Assembly: GCF_000334215.1 (NCBI RefSeq)
Contig: NZ_AMQY01000012.1
Span: forward strand, 1-46,341
DNA length: 46,341 nt
Reading direction: 5' to 3'
Origin: Vreelandella jeotgali Hwa
Lineage (GTDB): Bacteria; Pseudomonadota; Gammaproteobacteria; Pseudomonadales; Halomonadaceae
The position numbers were made by a program, and so were the translations under genes. The stretch's first letter is position 1, and each line of letters begins with the position of its first letter. Shown one piece after another: positions 35,136-43,956 of the stretch. The notes below the pieces were generated by a model. The model was given only the letters and a program-made list of their open reading frames with translations. It did no database searches and was not told the origin of the DNA.

Positions 35136-35717
35136 TCATTTTAAGCTGTGCAGCCGGTTCATGGCCTGAGCCCAGTCGCCGCCGACGGCAAGCGGCAGGG
35201 TAGTCAGACAGGCGTCCAGCGCCGTGTCGATGGCGGACTGCTCGGTCTTGCCCGGCCGGTTGAGGACGTAGTTGACGACCCGGTTGGCATCCCCGGGGTG
35301 GCCAATGCCGATGCGCAGGCGGTGAAAATCCTTGCGGTTGCCCAGCGCGCTGACGGTGTCGCGCAGACCGTTGTGGCCGCCGTGGCCGCCGCCGGTCTTG
35401 TAGCGCGCCTGGCCGGCGGGCAGGTCAAGCTCGTCGTGGGCGACCAGCAGCTGGTCGGGGCTGAGCTTGAAGAATTGGCACAGGGCCGCCACCGACGCGC
35501 CGCTACGATTCATGAAGGTGGTGGGGTTGAGCAGGTGCAGTTCGACGCCGCCCAGCCGGGTTTTGGCATGGAGGCCGAAAAACTTCTTTTCCGGGCGCAG
35601 CTCGGTATGCATGTCCCGCGCCACCGCGTCGACCAGCCAGGCACCGGCGTTGTGTCGCGTGGCGGCGTATTTGGGCCCGGGGTTGCCCAGGCCGATAAGC
35701 GCCATAACCTGGCTCAT
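35136..35717 (-). CDS. pth: Peptidyl-tRNA hydrolase
   Basis: A 193-residue enzyme (E. coli 194). It frees tRNA from peptides dropped by the ribosome. GLGNPGPKYAATRHNAG holds the substrate Asn and catalytic His; the catalytic Asp is in VAHDELDLPAG. ATG 35717 has a near-perfect site, GGAGGTGA, 5 nt upstream. That site is immediately preceded on the mRNA by the U-run of a terminator hairpin, so pth may depend on readthrough from rplY or on a promoter close to the hairpin. Confidence 0.96.
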   Translation of the reverse strand: MSQVMALIGLGNPGPKYAATRHNAGAWLVDAVARDMHTELRPEKKFFGLHAKTRLGGVELHLLNPTTFMNRSGASVAALCQFFKLSPDQLLVAHDELDLPAGQARYKTGGGHGGHNGLRDTVSALGNRKDFHRLRIGIGHPGDANRVVNYVLNRPGKTEQSAIDTALDACLTTLPLAVGGDWAQAMNRLHSLK

Positions 35718-35729
35718 TTTGTCACCTCC

Positions 35730-35758
35730 AAAAAAAATCAAGCGCCGGAGCGCTTGAT
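35730..35758 (-). terminator. Terminator between rplY and pth
   Basis: ATCAAGCGC (35737-35745) and GCGCTTGAT (35750-35758) form a perfect 9-bp stem with a CGGA loop. On the minus strand it is followed by eight U (A8 at 35730-35737). The U-run leads straight into the pth ribosome-binding site. Confidence 0.88.
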
Positions 35759-35769
35759 CGTAACATGGT

Positions 35770-35795
35770 GCGGGCCGTGCGAGGGCACGGCCCGC
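35770..35795 (-). terminator. Strong GC hairpin after rplY
   Basis: GCGGGCCGTGC and GCACGGCCCGC make a perfect 11-bp stem with a GAGG loop, 14 nt after the rplY stop. It has no U-run but stands in tandem with the terminator at 35730-35758. Confidence 0.6.
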
Positions 35796-35809
35796 GGGAG
35801 CATGCCGGG

Positions 35810-36460
35810 TTACTCGGCGCTGTTGTCTTCGCCTTCGCCGGCGTCTTCGGCGTCGTCATCGTCCTTGTCACTGCCGCGAACCTTCTGCTTGGCAATGTTG
35901 ACGACGGCGGCGTTGTGATCCTCGCCGTGGGACAGCTCAACCGAGCGAACGCCCTGCGGCATACGGATATCGGACAGGTGCAGCGTGGTACCCACTTCCA
36001 CGTTGGCAATGTCGATTTCCAGATAGTCCGGCAGATCTTTGGGCAGCGAGTAGACCTGGACTTCAACGGCCAGAGCATGGAGCTCGCCGTCCTGGTCCTT
36101 GATGCCCACGCACTGATCTTCACCGACGACGTGCAGCGGCACATTGATGGTGATTTCCTGATTGGCGTCTACGCGCATGAAATCCGCGTGGGTCACCAGC
36201 GGCTTGAAGGGGTGGCGCTGCAGGTCACGCACGACAACCTGCTCTTTGGTGCCTTCGATGTTGAGATCAACCACCGAGGAGAAGAAGGCCTCGTCTTCAA
36301 TCGCCTTGTAGAAAACGGTCTTTTCCACGGCGATGGACTGCGGGGCCTTGTCGCCGCCGTAAACCACGGCGGGAATCTGTTCGTTTGCACGACGCAGGCG
36401 GCGGCTCGCACCTTTCCCCAGGTCGGAACGAACGCTGGCGTTAAGGATAAAATCGGACAT
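35810..36460 (-). CDS. rplY: 50S ribosomal protein L25/general stress protein Ctc
   Basis: A 216-residue long-form L25 (Ctc type). The N-terminal part ([27 protein letters not shown]) binds 5S rRNA; the C-terminal beta domain ends in an acidic tail rich in Asp and Glu. The short E. coli L25 lacks this second domain. ATG 36460 has AGAGG about 9 nt upstream. It lies between prs and pth, the usual order. The acidic tail fits a salt-tolerant host, though this is weak evidence. Confidence 0.95.
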   Translation of the reverse strand: MSDFILNASVRSDLGKGASRRLRRANEQIPAVVYGGDKAPQSIAVEKTVFYKAIEDEAFFSSVVDLNIEGTKEQVVVRDLQRHPFKPLVTHADFMRVDANQEITINVPLHVVGEDQCVGIKDQDGELHALAVEVQVYSLPKDLPDYLEIDIANVEVGTTLHLSDIRMPQGVRSVELSHGEDHNAAVVNIAKQKVRGSDKDDDDAEDAGEGEDNSAE

Positions 36461-36487
36461 GAAATGTGCCTCTTGGGTTAAAGTCGG

Positions 36488-36523
36488 AAAGCGCCGCCGC
36501 CCGCGACCAGGCAACGGCGCTTT
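36488..36523 (-). promoter_or_regulatory. 9-bp inverted repeat in the rplY leader
   Basis: AAAGCGCCG (36488-36496) and CGGCGCTTT (36515-36523) are perfect complements with an 18-nt loop, 28 nt before the rplY start. The hairpin may end prs transcripts weakly or control rplY, since ribosomal protein leaders are often structured. Confidence 0.5.
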
Positions 36524-36573
36524 CAAAAGCGGCAGGGGCGCCGGGAGCGCTTGTCCGCTACGGGGTCAGGCAA

Positions 36574-37515
36574 TCAGTGAAACATTGCGCTGACGGATTC
36601 TTCGTTGCTGACACGGCGGATCGCTTCGGCGATCAGGCCGGCCACGCTCAGCTGGCGGATGCGCCCGCTGCGGCGTGCGGTTTCGGACAGCGGGATCGTA
36701 TCGGCCACGACGACTTCGTCGAGAACCGAGCCGGTAATGTTGTCGACCGCCGGGCCGGAGAGAATCGCATGGGTGGCGTAGGCCACGACATTGGTGGCGC
36801 CGCGCTCCTTCAGCGCTTCGCCGGCCTTGCACAGGGTGCCGGCGGTATCGATCATGTCGTCGACCACCACGCAGGTGCGGTCCTGGATGTCGCCGATGAT
36901 GTGCATCACCTGCGCCTGATTGGCCTGGGGGCGACGCTTGTCGATGATGGCAAGGTCCACGTTCAGCGCCTTGGCAATGGCCCGGGCGCGCACCACGCCG
37001 CCCACATCGGGAGACACGACGACGAGATCGCGATAGTTCTGGCGCTCGATATCGTCGAGGAGGATCGGCGAGCCGTAGACGTTGTCGACCGGCACGTCGA
37101 AGAATCCCTGGATCTGGTCGGCGTGCAGGTCCATGGTCATGACCCGGTCAACACCGGCCTTGACCATCATGTCGGCGACTACCTTGGCGGAAATCGGCAC
37201 GCGCGATGAGCGCACCCGGCGATCCTGGCGGGCATAGCCGAAATACGGCAGAACGGCGGTAATGCGCGCTGCCGACGCCCGACGCAGGGCGTCAACCATC
37301 AGGATCATCTCCATCAGGTTTTCATTGGTCGGGGCACAGGTGGACTGGAGGATGAAGACATCCTTGCCGCGTACGTTTTCGTTGATTTCGACTGCGGTCT
37401 CACCGTCGCTGAACTGACCAACCGTGGCATTGCCCATGCGGCTGTCCAGACTATCGGCAATCTTGTGAGCGAGCTCGGGATTGGCGTTCCCGGCGAAAAC
37501 CATCAATTTTGACAC
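36574..37515 (-). CDS. prs: Ribose-phosphate pyrophosphokinase
   Basis: A 313-residue PRPP synthase (E. coli 315). It makes phosphoribosyl pyrophosphate from ribose 5-phosphate and ATP. Motifs include FGYARQDRR in the ATP site, [13 protein letters not shown], and the PRPP loop [13 protein letters not shown] at about 215-227. The start is GTG 37515 (reading [15 protein letters not shown]), with AAAGG about 10 nt upstream. It directly follows tRNA-Gln and ispE, the conserved order. Confidence 0.97.
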   Translation of the reverse strand: MSKLMVFAGNANPELAHKIADSLDSRMGNATVGQFSDGETAVEINENVRGKDVFILQSTCAPTNENLMEMILMVDALRRASAARITAVLPYFGYARQDRRVRSSRVPISAKVVADMMVKAGVDRVMTMDLHADQIQGFFDVPVDNVYGSPILLDDIERQNYRDLVVVSPDVGGVVRARAIAKALNVDLAIIDKRRPQANQAQVMHIIGDIQDRTCVVVDDMIDTAGTLCKAGEALKERGATNVVAYATHAILSGPAVDNITGSVLDEVVVADTIPLSETARRSGRIRQLSVAGLIAEAIRRVSNEESVSAMFH

Positions 37516-37565
37516 GCGCAGCCACCTTTGCAGTGTTGGTAAATCCGGGTTTTTCTACCGTTGGC

Positions 37566-37640
37566 TGGCTGGGGTAGCAGGATTCGAACCTGCGCATACC
37601 GATACCAAAAACCGGTGCCTTACCACTTGGCTATACCCCA
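37566..37640 (-). tRNA. tRNA-Gln (TTG)
   Basis: 75 nt with encoded CCA. The acceptor TGGGGTA pairs with TACCCCA; the anticodon loop TTTTGGT has anticodon TTG. It lies between ispE and prs. Its first 10 nt overlap the end of ispE: the ispE stop TAG is tRNA bases 8-10. Confidence 0.96.
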
Positions 37641-38554
37641 AAAGAGCTTCCAGCATTAACGGGAGGCGTCTGGCCGCCCGGAGCATCGTGGAGAGGAGAG
37701 ACGTTACGCCCTTGAGCGATCCATACTGCACCGTATTGGCCGGCCATCCGCGCGACGCGCCCGGCTTCCTGTCGGCCCCGGGGTGTTCCCTCGAAGGCGG
37801 CGAAGACGCAGGCGCCCGTGCCGGTGAGCCGGACGGGGGCAAAACGGGCAAGAAAGCTCAAGGCTCTGGCGATCGGCGGGTACTGTGCCTTGACCACGGC
37901 TTCGCAGTCATTACGCCATGCAGTCGCTCCCCCCTGCAGTGCGCGCGCCATACTAATGCGCGGGGTATGGCGTGTCAATTGCGGATCGCCAAACACCCCG
38001 GGCGTCGACACGCTCACACCGGGGTGAACGATCACGAACCAGGGGATATCCAGAGTCACCGGCGTGAGCTTTTCACCGACACCCTCGGCCCAGGCGCTGT
38101 GGCCTTTGACAAAAACCGGAACGTCGGCGCCCAGCGTCAGTCCGAGCGCCGTCAGCTTGGCGGGAGACAGCCCGAGCTGCCAGAGCGAATTGAGCCCGAC
38201 CAGTACCGTGGCCGCGTTGGAACTGCCGCCGCCCAGGCCGCCGCCCTGGGGCAGGTGCTTGTCAATGTGGATGCCAGCGCCGCAGCCCGCAGCGGCCGGT
38301 ACGCGGCTTTTCAGCAGCCGGGCGGCGCGCAGCGCCAGATTGTCGTCGTCGGCCACTCCGTCAAGGGCGTTGTCCAGCTGCAGTTTGCTGTCCTGGCGCG
38401 AGGTCAGGGTGATCGAATCGCTCAGGTCGACAAACTGGAAGAGAGTTTGCAACTCGTGATAGCCGTCGGCGCGGCGGCCGATAATATGCAGCATTCGGTT
38501 CAGCTTGGCCGGTGCGGGCAGCTTCAGGGTCGCGGGAAGCCGGGAGTCGGTCAT
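37631..38554 (-). CDS. ispE: 4-diphosphocytidyl-2-C-methyl-D-erythritol kinase
   Basis: A 307-residue GHMP kinase of the non-mevalonate isoprenoid pathway. The substrate lobe has PAPAKLN near the start; the ATP loop is PQGGGLGGGSSNAA at about 103-116; a GTGACVFA motif comes late. The C-terminus runs through tRNA-Gln: the last codons GGG GTA TAG are the first bases of the tRNA. ispE is somewhat longer than E. coli IspE (283), probably because of this tail. It starts 4 nt after the lolB stop, so lolB-ispE-tRNA-Gln-prs is likely one transcript. Confidence 0.95.
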   Translation of the reverse strand: MTDSRLPATLKLPAPAKLNRMLHIIGRRADGYHELQTLFQFVDLSDSITLTSRQDSKLQLDNALDGVADDDNLALRAARLLKSRVPAAAGCGAGIHIDKHLPQGGGLGGGSSNAATVLVGLNSLWQLGLSPAKLTALGLTLGADVPVFVKGHSAWAEGVGEKLTPVTLDIPWFVIVHPGVSVSTPGVFGDPQLTRHTPRISMARALQGGATAWRNDCEAVVKAQYPPIARALSFLARFAPVRLTGTGACVFAAFEGTPRGRQEAGRVARMAGQYGAVWIAQGRNVSPLHDAPGGQTPPVNAGSSFGV

Positions 38555-38558
38555 GGGA

Positions 38559-39239
38559 TCAATCGCCGGTCTGCGGGGCGTCGGGATCGGGCTGCCAGCG
38601 ATTGACCACCAGAATCACCCGCATGTCGTCGTAAGTCAGCGTTAACTTGCGCGGCAGCCATAGAGTGTCTTCTTCACGACCGGCTTTTGCTTTACGGCTG
38701 ACGTTGACCCAGTCGCGGTAATCGATCGTCCAGCCGTTTTGCGCCAGGTGGGCAGGGAAGCCGAAGGCATCGGTTTCCAGACGGTAGCTGTCGTCTTCGC
38801 CGGGCAGGCCGCGTACCCAGGAGGGCAGGTCGCGCACCGGCAGCGACCAGCCCAGCTGATCGTTCATCAGCGCCTCGGGGGTTTCGGCCTCAAAGCGGCC
38901 GTCGCCGTTGGTTAGTGAGAAACGCCCCTCGCGCCCCTTGAGAACGGTGCGGCCGCTGCCAAAGGGCCCGCTGACCAGCATACGGAAATAGTGGGGAAAC
39001 TGGTTCCAGTCGAGGTTGGCGCTATGGCGTTCGTCGCTGGTGCGCAATGAAGCCTTGCCCACCAGCGACCAGCGTTGCAGATCCTCGAGCGTGGTTTGCT
39101 GATCGTCCCAGTCGCCGCGCTGGCGACCGTCGCTGTCCATTGGAGTTTGGCTGGCACAGCCGGCGAGCAGCGCCAGCGAGGCCAGGCCGGAAAGAAAGAG
39201 CATTTTCAGCCCCGGGCGTGGGGAAGCAAGTCGTTGCAT
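38559..39239 (-). CDS. lolB: Outer-membrane lipoprotein receptor LolB
   Basis: A 226-residue lipoprotein. A signal peptide ends in the lipobox LLAGC, giving a lipidated Cys at about residue 28. The mature part has the LolB pattern (WSLVGKASLR, then FGSGRTVLKG). LolB takes lipoproteins from LolA and places them in the outer membrane. ATG 39239 has a modest GGA site; ATG at codon 13 is an alternative. Its position between a TPR lipoprotein gene and ispE is the standard one in gammaproteobacteria. Confidence 0.92.
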   Translation of the reverse strand: MQRLASPRPGLKMLFLSGLASLALLAGCASQTPMDSDGRQRGDWDDQQTTLEDLQRWSLVGKASLRTSDERHSANLDWNQFPHYFRMLVSGPFGSGRTVLKGREGRFSLTNGDGRFEAETPEALMNDQLGWSLPVRDLPSWVRGLPGEDDSYRLETDAFGFPAHLAQNGWTIDYRDWVNVSRKAKAGREEDTLWLPRKLTLTYDDMRVILVVNRWQPDPDAPQTGD

Positions 39240-39358
39240 GATGGGTTCCAGGACTCAATACGGTATTTAGTGTTGATGGTGATCTTGGCTGTGCGGTGTC
39301 GTGAATGGATGACGGCGTAAGCTTTTGGGCAGCCGGCATCCTTTATTGTCGCTGCTGT

Positions 39359-39416
39359 CTATTCTCGGTACTTTCTATTCTCGGTACTTTCTGTTCTGAA
39401 TGCTTTCTATTCGCGG
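39359..39416. repeat. 16-bp tandem repeat at the 3' end of the TPR gene
   Basis: The unit CTATTCTCGGTACTTT occurs at 39359-39374 and 39375-39390 exactly, as the variant CTGTTCTGAATGCTTT at 39391-39406, and partly as CTATTCGCGG from 39407. The last part contains the stop codon and final codons of the TPR gene, so the repeat seems to have grown from the gene end. Confidence 0.85.
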
Positions 39417-41218
39417 TCGTCGGGTGACAGTTCCGGGTGGCGCTCGAGCAGCGCGTCGATCGCCGGGTGTTCATCGGCGCCGGCCAGGGCCGCGCGTACC
39501 AGCCGGCGGGCACGCGCGGTCTTGTCCAGAGCGTGCAGCACCTCGGCCAGGTGAGCGGTCACTTCCTGGTCCGGCATGCTGTCGTGGGCGCGCTCCAGCG
39601 GCGGCAGGGCTTTTTGCGGCTGCCCCTGACGAAAATAGACCCAGCCCAGGCTGTCCTGTATTGCCGGATTGTCCGGTGTGAGCTCGTGGGCGCGCTCGAC
39701 CAGCTCCCGGGCATCGTCCAGGCGGCCGGGCACTTCCTCGTCGGCCAGCGTGTAGCCCAGGGCGTTGAGCGCCATGACGTTGTCGGGGTCGTCTTCGAGT
39801 ACGCGCTGAAGGTCATGCTCCATGCCGGCCAGATCATCGGCCCGCCAGGCGCGCATGGCCCGCCGGTAACGCAGCCCGGCGGTGTCCGGGGTCTTTTCCA
39901 GCCCCCGGGCCAGCAGCGCATCGGCGTCGGCATGCCGGCCCCGGTCGTCGAGCAGCTCGGCCTCCAGCATCAGCAGGGCGTTGTAGTGCCCGCTGAAGCG
40001 CTGACGCTGAGCCTTGAGAAACGTGCGGGCATCGGCCAGGCGGTTGGCGTCGACCAGCATCCAGGCGGCCCCGGCGCGGGCCGGCAGAAATTCGTCGCCT
40101 TCCTCGACCTGGCGGAAGTATAAAAGGGCGCTATCGACGTTGCCGAGGGCCTTGTCGGCGCTGCCCAGCAGGAAGTAGCCGGTGGCGGAAAGGTCGTCAT
40201 TGCTTGCCAGTGGGCGCAGTAACTCTCGGGCGGCGCCGGGCTCACCTTCCTGCAGATACAGCCGGGCGAGTGCCAGGCGGAGTTCGCTGCCGCCGTCGTG
40301 ACGCTCCAGCAGGGCATCCGTCTGCGCCACCGCGGCGTCAAGGTTGTCGAGGCGGATCTCGGCCTGTGCCAGCAACAGGTTGAAGCGGGCGTCGTCGGGG
40401 GCATGCTGCATGCCCTGGCGGGCGGCCCGGCGTGCCGCGCGATTATCGCCCTGTTCCAGCGCCAGGTGCGCTCGGGTGCGCCATAGCGCCGGGGACGTCG
40501 GCACCAGCGACTCTGCGCGGTTCAGGTGACGCCGGGCACTGGCCGTATGATCCGCGGCTTTTTCCAGCTGCGCGGCGGCCAGGTGGGCATCGGCCCGGCC
40601 GGCGGCGGGTAGGTTGTTATCGTCGGCCAGGGCGTCGTCCAGGCGCTGCAACAGCGGGGCCGGCGCAGCGCCCTGGGCAATCGCCTGCTCGGCGAGTTTG
40701 GTCAGGCCGGCGCTTTCTCCCCGGGCAGCCAGCGTCAGACGCCGGTCGAGGCTTTCCGGCCAGTCGCCCCGCTGGACTGCCAGGGCGGAAAGTAGCCGGT
40801 TGGGGGTAGCGCTGTCGGGGGCCAGCGCCTGCCAACGGGTGGCCGCCGTCTTGAGCAGGTCGGGAGAATCGCCAAAGCGGGCGGCGAAGGTGGCACGCTT
40901 TGCCAGCTCGGGGTCCGGGTAGCGTTCGGCCGCCTTGAGGTAGCCCCGGGTGGCCTCGCGATAGCGCTCGCGCTGACCGGCCAGCTCGGCGGTCAACAGC
41001 GTGCTCAGGCCGTCGGCGTCGAGCCCGCGAGTGACGGGCGGAGCCGAGGACAGCAAAGAGTGATCGCCGGTCGCATCGGGCGGCACCGCCTGGCAGCCAC
41101 CCGCCAGGGCAGCCGCCGCCAGCGTCGCCAGCACCGCCGGGCGCCCGGGCACCGACGGCAGCCGCCGAATGGCAGATGGCACAAGGGCCGATAAAGGTAA
41201 CGTCGCGCGAAGTGGCAT
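39407..41218 (-). CDS. TPR-repeat lipoprotein
   Basis: A 603-residue protein with an N-terminal signal and lipobox-like LAGGC (Cys at about residue 42), then tetratricopeptide repeats over most of its length (for example NALGYTLADEEVPGRLDDAR and DSLGWVYFRQGQPQKALPPL). Such lipoproteins upstream of lolB in pseudomonads and halomonads are thought to scaffold envelope complexes; no defined function is known. The gene is divergent from hemA, and lolB follows after about 170 bp that contain the 16-bp repeat. Confidence 0.85.
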   Translation of the reverse strand: MPLRATLPLSALVPSAIRRLPSVPGRPAVLATLAAAALAGGCQAVPPDATGDHSLLSSAPPVTRGLDADGLSTLLTAELAGQRERYREATRGYLKAAERYPDPELAKRATFAARFGDSPDLLKTAATRWQALAPDSATPNRLLSALAVQRGDWPESLDRRLTLAARGESAGLTKLAEQAIAQGAAPAPLLQRLDDALADDNNLPAAGRADAHLAAAQLEKAADHTASARRHLNRAESLVPTSPALWRTRAHLALEQGDNRAARRAARQGMQHAPDDARFNLLLAQAEIRLDNLDAAVAQTDALLERHDGGSELRLALARLYLQEGEPGAARELLRPLASNDDLSATGYFLLGSADKALGNVDSALLYFRQVEEGDEFLPARAGAAWMLVDANRLADARTFLKAQRQRFSGHYNALLMLEAELLDDRGRHADADALLARGLEKTPDTAGLRYRRAMRAWRADDLAGMEHDLQRVLEDDPDNVMALNALGYTLADEEVPGRLDDARELVERAHELTPDNPAIQDSLGWVYFRQGQPQKALPPLERAHDSMPDQEVTAHLAEVLHALDKTARARRLVRAALAGADEHPAIDALLERHPELSPDDRE

Positions 41219-41520
41219 GCAGCCCTCGATCCGTTGGCAGGGGGCTCAGCATAGCCGTTTGCCGGATGATGGCAAAGGGGCTTTTATCCGCTCAGCGCCT
41301 TGATCCGCTCAACGCCTGCGCTGCAGTTCGCCGACCGGTTGAAGGCTCAACCCGGGTGATGACGGTTCAGCCCGAGTGATAAAGGCGATAGTCCTGCTGC
41401 ACCAAAGCGGTGTGGGTCAGAGCCGATGCGGCTGTGATAGAATACCGGATTAACTTGACTGGCATCGCCCTGTCGGGCGTCAAACCGGATGACCGATACA
41501 CTAGCGAAGACGCATAACGC
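41219..41520. promoter_or_regulatory. 302-bp divergent region between the TPR gene and hemA
   Basis: An extended -10 box, TGATAGAAT (hexamer TAGAAT 41438-41443), is the best hemA promoter candidate, 77 nt before the ATG; its -35 is poor. Two degenerate tandem duplications precede it: a 17-bp unit (41283-41299 and 41300-41316, TATCCGCTCA-GCGCC type) and a 20-bp unit (41344-41363 and 41364-41383, CCCGGGTGAT/CCCGAGTGAT core). No gene is seen. Confidence 0.5.
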
Positions 41521-42852
41521 ATGACGCTTCTTGCCCTGGGAATAAATCATCGTACCGCCACGGTTGCCGTGCGCGAGCAGGTGGCCTTTACGCCGACACA
41601 GCTATCGCAGGCGCTTGAAGAGCTCCACGAGCTGCCGCAGATTGAAGAAGCGGCGGTGCTGTCAACCTGTAATCGTACTGAGCTTTACTGCGTTACCGAT
41701 GCCGCCGGCGAACAGGTCGTGCTCGATTGGCTGGGGCGCTTTCATCAGCTGGATATCGACGACCTGACGCGCTGTGCCTACCACTACCTGGATAACGACG
41801 CCGCTCGCCACCTGATGCGCGTTGCCGTGGGGCTGGACTCGATGGTACTGGGCGAGCCCCAGATCCTCGGGCAGCTCAAGGAGGCCTACCAGCAGGCGCG
41901 CGACGCCAACGGCCTGGGCGGCGAGCTGGATCGTTTGTTCCAGCACACCTTTGCCGTGGCCAAGCAGGTACGCACGCAAACCGGCATCGGCAAGAATCCG
42001 GTGTCGGTGGCCTACGCAGCGGTAAGCATGGCCAGCCGCATCTTCGACGATTTCAGCCGCGCCCGGGCGCTGCTCATCGGCGCGGGCGAGACCATCGAGC
42101 TGGTCGCACGGCACTTGCACGAAGCCGGTGTGCGCCAGCTGACAGTCGCCAACCGCACCCGCGAGCGCGCCGAGACGGTCTCGGCGGCGCTGGGCGGCGA
42201 GGCCATCGCCCTGCCGGATATTCCCGACGCGCTCGAAAACGCCGATATCGTGATTTCGTCCACCGCGTCACCGCTGCCGATTCTGGGCAAGGGCATGATG
42301 GAGCGCGCGCTGAAAAGCCGTCGTCACGGCCCGGTATTCATGGTGGATATCGCCGTGCCACGGGATATCGAACCCGAAGTCGGCGACCTGGCCGACGTGT
42401 TTCTGTACACCGTGGATGACCTCGACGTGGTTATCCAGGAAAACCGCCGCCACCGCCAGATGGCCGCCGACCAGGCCGAATCGATCATTGAACACGGCGT
42501 CAGCAGCTGGCTGCATGAACGGCGCATTCGCAGCGGCGGCCAGCTGATTCAGGCCTACCGCCAGCATGGCGAGGCGCTGCGCGACCTGTCCCGGGATCAG
42601 GCGCTGGCGCGTCTGGCACGAGGAGAAGACCCGGCCAGAATCATCGAGCGTCTGGCGTACCAGCTGAGCAACCGGCTGATGCATCAGCCCACCCAGGCCA
42701 TCCGCGATGCCGCCTCGAATGAGGAGCATGGTCTGCTTGACGCGGTCCCGCGCCTGCTGATGCCGCCCAGGCCCGCGTTCGAAACCCAGGAAACGACGGC
42801 CGCGTCCCGCGCTGCGGATGCGCCCTGCCAACAGGATGAAAAGCCCGTATGA
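41521..42852 (+). CDS. hemA: Glutamyl-tRNA reductase
   Basis: A 443-residue enzyme, the first committed step of tetrapyrrole synthesis: Glu-tRNA to glutamate-1-semialdehyde with NADPH. The catalytic Cys is in [10 protein letters not shown] at exactly residue 50, as in E. coli. The NADPH domain has [14 protein letters not shown], and a C-terminal dimerisation domain follows. The start ATG 41521 reads [13 protein letters not shown]. Its stop overlaps the prfA start (ATGA, 42849-42852), so the two are translationally coupled, the common hemA-prfA arrangement. Confidence 0.97.
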   Translation: MTLLALGINHRTATVAVREQVAFTPTQLSQALEELHELPQIEEAAVLSTCNRTELYCVTDAAGEQVVLDWLGRFHQLDIDDLTRCAYHYLDNDAARHLMRVAVGLDSMVLGEPQILGQLKEAYQQARDANGLGGELDRLFQHTFAVAKQVRTQTGIGKNPVSVAYAAVSMASRIFDDFSRARALLIGAGETIELVARHLHEAGVRQLTVANRTRERAETVSAALGGEAIALPDIPDALENADIVISSTASPLPILGKGMMERALKSRRHGPVFMVDIAVPRDIEPEVGDLADVFLYTVDDLDVVIQENRRHRQMAADQAESIIEHGVSSWLHERRIRSGGQLIQAYRQHGEALRDLSRDQALARLARGEDPARIIERLAYQLSNRLMHQPTQAIRDAASNEEHGLLDAVPRLLMPPRPAFETQETTAASRAADAPCQQDEKPV

Positions 42853-43940
42853 AAGACACGCTGCGCCAACGTCTGGACGGCTTTGTGGAACGCTTCGAGG
42901 AGCTGGCCATGCTGCTGGCCGACCCCGACGTGATCAGTGATCAGCGCCGCTTCCGTGACTATTCAAGAGAATACGCCGAGCTGGAAGAGCTGGTGGCCGC
43001 CTGGCAGCGTTATCGCGGCATTGAAGGCGACATCGAGGCCGCCGAGCCCATGCGCCAGGATAGCGATGCGGAAATGCGCGAACTCGCGGAGATGGAAATC
43101 AGCGACGGCCGTGAACGGCTGGAAACGCTGGAAGAGGACCTCAAGCGCCTGCTGGTTCCCCGGGACCCCGATGACGACAGCAACGTCTTTCTCGAAGTCC
43201 GCGCCGGCACCGGCGGCGACGAGGCGGCGCTGTTTGCCGGCGATCTCTTCCGCATGTATTCGCGCTATGCCGAGTCCCGCGGCTGGCGGGTCGAGGTGGT
43301 GAGCGCCAACCACGGTGAAATGGGCGGCTACAAGGAAATCATTGCACGTATCAAGGGCGACAGCGTGTATGCGCGGCTCAAGTTCGAGTCCGGCGCGCAC
43401 CGCGTACAGCGAGTGCCGGCTACCGAATCGCAGGGGCGCATTCACACCTCGGCCTGTACCGTCGCGGTGATGCCCGAGGTCGAGGACGTCGGCGATATCG
43501 ACCTCCAGACGGCCGACATGCGCGTGGATACCTTCCGCGCCAGCGGCGCCGGCGGCCAGCACGTCAACACCACCGATTCCGCCATTCGCATTACGCACCT
43601 GCCCACTGGCGTCGTGGTAGAGTGCCAGGAAGAACGTAGCCAGCACAAGAACCGCGCCAGGGCCATGTCGCACCTGGCCGCCCGGCTCAAGCAGAACGCC
43701 GAGGACGAGCAGCGCCAGCAGCAGGCCGATGAGCGCCGCTCGCTGGTCGGCACGGGGGATCGCAGCGACCGTATTCGGACCTACAACTTCCCCCAGGGGC
43801 GGGTGACCGACCATCGTATCAATCTGACGCTGTACAAATTGGGCGACGTGATCGGCGGCGAGCAGCTGGACGACGTTATCGACCCGCTGATCCACGAATA
43901 TCAGGCCGACCAGCTGGCCGCGCTTCAGGACAGCGCATGA
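42849..43940 (+). CDS. prfA: Peptide chain release factor 1
   Basis: A 363-residue RF1. It reads UAG and UAA through the P-A-T motif (RVPATES, about 189-191) and triggers hydrolysis with GGQ ([13 protein letters not shown], about 234-236). It is distinguished from RF2 by P-A-T in place of S-P-F and by its hemA neighbour. It is the substrate of the next gene's product, PrmC, which methylates the GGQ glutamine. The 16-nt gap to prmC supports one transcript. Confidence 0.98.
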   Translation: MKDTLRQRLDGFVERFEELAMLLADPDVISDQRRFRDYSREYAELEELVAAWQRYRGIEGDIEAAEPMRQDSDAEMRELAEMEISDGRERLETLEEDLKRLLVPRDPDDDSNVFLEVRAGTGGDEAALFAGDLFRMYSRYAESRGWRVEVVSANHGEMGGYKEIIARIKGDSVYARLKFESGAHRVQRVPATESQGRIHTSACTVAVMPEVEDVGDIDLQTADMRVDTFRASGAGGQHVNTTDSAIRITHLPTGVVVECQEERSQHKNRARAMSHLAARLKQNAEDEQRQQQADERRSLVGTGDRSDRIRTYNFPQGRVTDHRINLTLYKLGDVIGGEQLDDVIDPLIHEYQADQLAALQDSA

Positions 43941-43956
43941 CCACCGGAAGCCGCCC

